NCBI GenBank assembly: GCA_021107335.1
Contig: JAIOSZ010000101.1
Coordinates: 1-6,376 of the forward strand
Direction: 5' to 3'
DNA from: Desulfuromonadaceae bacterium
GTDB taxonomy: Bacteria; Desulfobacterota; Desulfuromonadia; Desulfuromonadales; Syntrophotaleaceae
DNA: 6,376 bases
Shown: positions 5,401-6,376 of the stretch, in pieces
Position numbering within the stretch: the first letter of the stretch is position 1
Layout: the number at the start of each line of letters is the position of its first letter
Notes under the pieces: generated by a model
The model's input: only the letters and a program-made list of their open reading frames with translations
What the model was told of the DNA's origin: nothing
The model's database searches: none
Program-made: the position numbers and the translations under genes

Positions 5401-6174
5401 ATGAGCGAAGAGCTGAGCGAACGTAGTCGGCTGATCCTGCAGGCGATCATCGAAGACTATACCTCCACCGGAGAACCGGTGGGGTCGCGGACGTTGAGCC
5501 GTCGAATCGGCATCAATTTGTCTCCGGCATCGGTGCGCAACGTAATGGCCGACCTTGAAGATCTCGGTTATCTTTTTTCGCCCCACACCTCCGCTGGACG
5601 CATACCGACGGATAGGGGCTATCGTTTCTATGTAGCCAGCTTGCTACAGGTTCAGCAGTTGAGCCCCGAAGTGCGTGAGCATCTGCAGCAGGAGAGTAAC
5701 TTTCGCGAGCTGGACACCGAGGGATTGCTGCGGGAGGCGGGACGCATTCTGTCCGCCATCTCTAACTATACCGGCCTGGTTATGGTGCCGCGCTTCACTT
5801 CGACGGTGTTTCGTCGTATCGAGTTCGTGCGTTTGGCTGCGACCCGGGTATTGGTGGTTTTCATCACCCAGACCGGTATCGTGCAGCACAAGATGGTGGA
5901 GGTGAGGGAGCCCCTCACTCAGGGCGAACTGGATGAAGTGACCAATTACCTTAACCAGGAGTTTTCCGGGCTGTCGATTCAGGAAGTCAAGAGTCGTATT
6001 GCCACAGAGATGGCTCGGGAGCAGGCTCAATTCGATAACCTGCAAGGTCGTGCTCTGCTCCTTTCCAGCTATGTGCTGCAGCACGATCTGGGGGGGCAGG
6101 TGTTTGTTGAAGGGGCCAGTAATATTTTCGAACAACCAGAATTTGCCGACCTGTCGACTATGAAGCCTCTGTAG
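5401..6174 (+). CDS. hrcA: HrcA heat-inducible transcription repressor, interrupted by an in-frame amber codon
   Basis: HrcA binds CIRCE as a dimer and represses dnaK/groE-type chaperone operons, with GroEL assisting its folding. Residues 1-80 form the winged-helix DNA-binding domain, with the family hallmarks GEPVGSRTLSRR (24-35), SPASVRNVMADLEDLGYL (41-58) and PHTSAGRIPTDRGYRFYV (61-78). Residues from about 105 onward are the GAF-like dimerisation domain and its insert, including YTGLVMVPRF (123-132) and the EGASNIFEQPEF block (237-248). Translation stops at TAG (6172-6174) after 257 residues, whereas HrcA is normally about 340-350 aa. The same frame continues with HrcA-like sequence to the window end, so this is one gene broken by a stop and not a short family member. 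The product would keep the DNA-binding domain but lose the last strands of the GAF-like core and is probably unstable or inactive unless the TAG is read through. It lies behind its own CIRCE-regulated promoter. Confidence 0.9.
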   Translation: MSEELSERSRLILQAIIEDYTSTGEPVGSRTLSRRIGINLSPASVRNVMADLEDLGYLFSPHTSAGRIPTDRGYRFYVASLLQVQQLSPEVREHLQQESNFRELDTEGLLREAGRILSAISNYTGLVMVPRFTSTVFRRIEFVRLAATRVLVVFITQTGIVQHKMVEVREPLTQGELDEVTNYLNQEFSGLSIQEVKSRIATEMAREQAQFDNLQGRALLLSSYVLQHDLGGQVFVEGASNIFEQPEFADLSTMKPL

Positions 6175-6376
6175 TCTACAGTTGACCACAAGATGCTGTT
6201 GGTCGAATTAGTCGACAACGCGCAGCAGGTCGGAGGGGTGCAGCTTTTTATCGGTAGCGCCGACAATCATATCGAAATCGAAGTCTGTAATCGGGTGATT
6301 TCCTGCTTCTCTAGCCACCGCGGCACGACCGGTATTCTGGGGTTGATCGGACCATCACGCATGGCCTATCCCATGG
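6175..6376 (+). pseudogene. hrcA: In-frame continuation of hrcA after the amber codon (C-terminal domain, runs off window)
   Basis: The frame of 5401 stays open for 67 codons past the TAG and reads as an ordinary HrcA C-terminus: KMLLVELVDNA, then GVQLFIGSADNHIE (279-292 of the joined protein), then GTTGILGLIGPSRMAYPM (308-325). These match the family's VxxFIG and G-LGVIGPTRM-YP blocks. No base is gained or lost, so only the stop separates the two parts. About 15-25 residues would remain beyond the window. An ATG at 6193 could in principle restart translation, but I see no Shine-Dalgarno before it, and a C-terminal fragment alone has no known role. Confidence 0.8.

Noticed and set aside
6172..6174. 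Firm call of pyrrolysine at the hrcA TAG
   Set aside because: Pyrrolysine is best known from methylamine methyltransferases, no pyl genes are in the window, and TAG ends two other genes here (1969-1971, 2233-2235) in ordinary stop contexts. It is kept only as one option.

Overview
The window reads entirely left to right and holds the end of a membrane-transport operon followed by the start of a heat-shock operon. The likely source is a free-living, moderately GC-rich Gram-negative anaerobe or microaerophile of the Desulfuromonadota / former Deltaproteobacteria (Desulfuromonas/Pelobacter/Geobacter-like). That rests on three signs: the hemW-hrcA order known in that group, a CIRCE operator under a sigma70-type promoter, and the Mrp-type antiporter cluster with several subunit-D paralogues. 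It is an inference from protein flavour and gene order, with no search behind it.

Positions 1-4006 encode subunits of a multisubunit cation/proton antiporter of the Mrp/Mnh (complex I-related) type. They are the C-terminal end of one D-like subunit (1-327), a complete second D-like subunit (502-1971), a two-helix small membrane protein (1990-2235) and a third, longer D-like subunit (2225-4006) that carries Asn where the second has the TM7 lysine. Spacing is tight (18 bp, then an 11-bp overlap, then 21 bp to hemW), except for a 174-bp gap at 328-501. That gap is rich in predicted stem-loops and ends in a tiny ATGA-overlapping ORF. The subunits would sit together in the inner membrane and exchange Na+ (or K+) for H+.

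Positions 4028-5194 encode HemW, the radical-SAM haem chaperone. It starts at GTG just behind the antiporter genes and is probably co-transcribed with them.

Positions 5195-5400 are a regulatory region: a near-consensus promoter (TTGACA, 17 bp, TATGTT), a CIRCE operator over the start of transcription, then a GC-rich leader whose four complementary segments could fold as an attenuator.

From 5401 to the window end lies hrcA, the repressor that binds CIRCE. Its frame is interrupted by an in-frame amber codon (6172-6174), after which 67 further codons keep clear HrcA C-terminal similarity up to the window edge. Whether this is a nonsense mutation, a sequence error or a decoded TAG is the main open question here.
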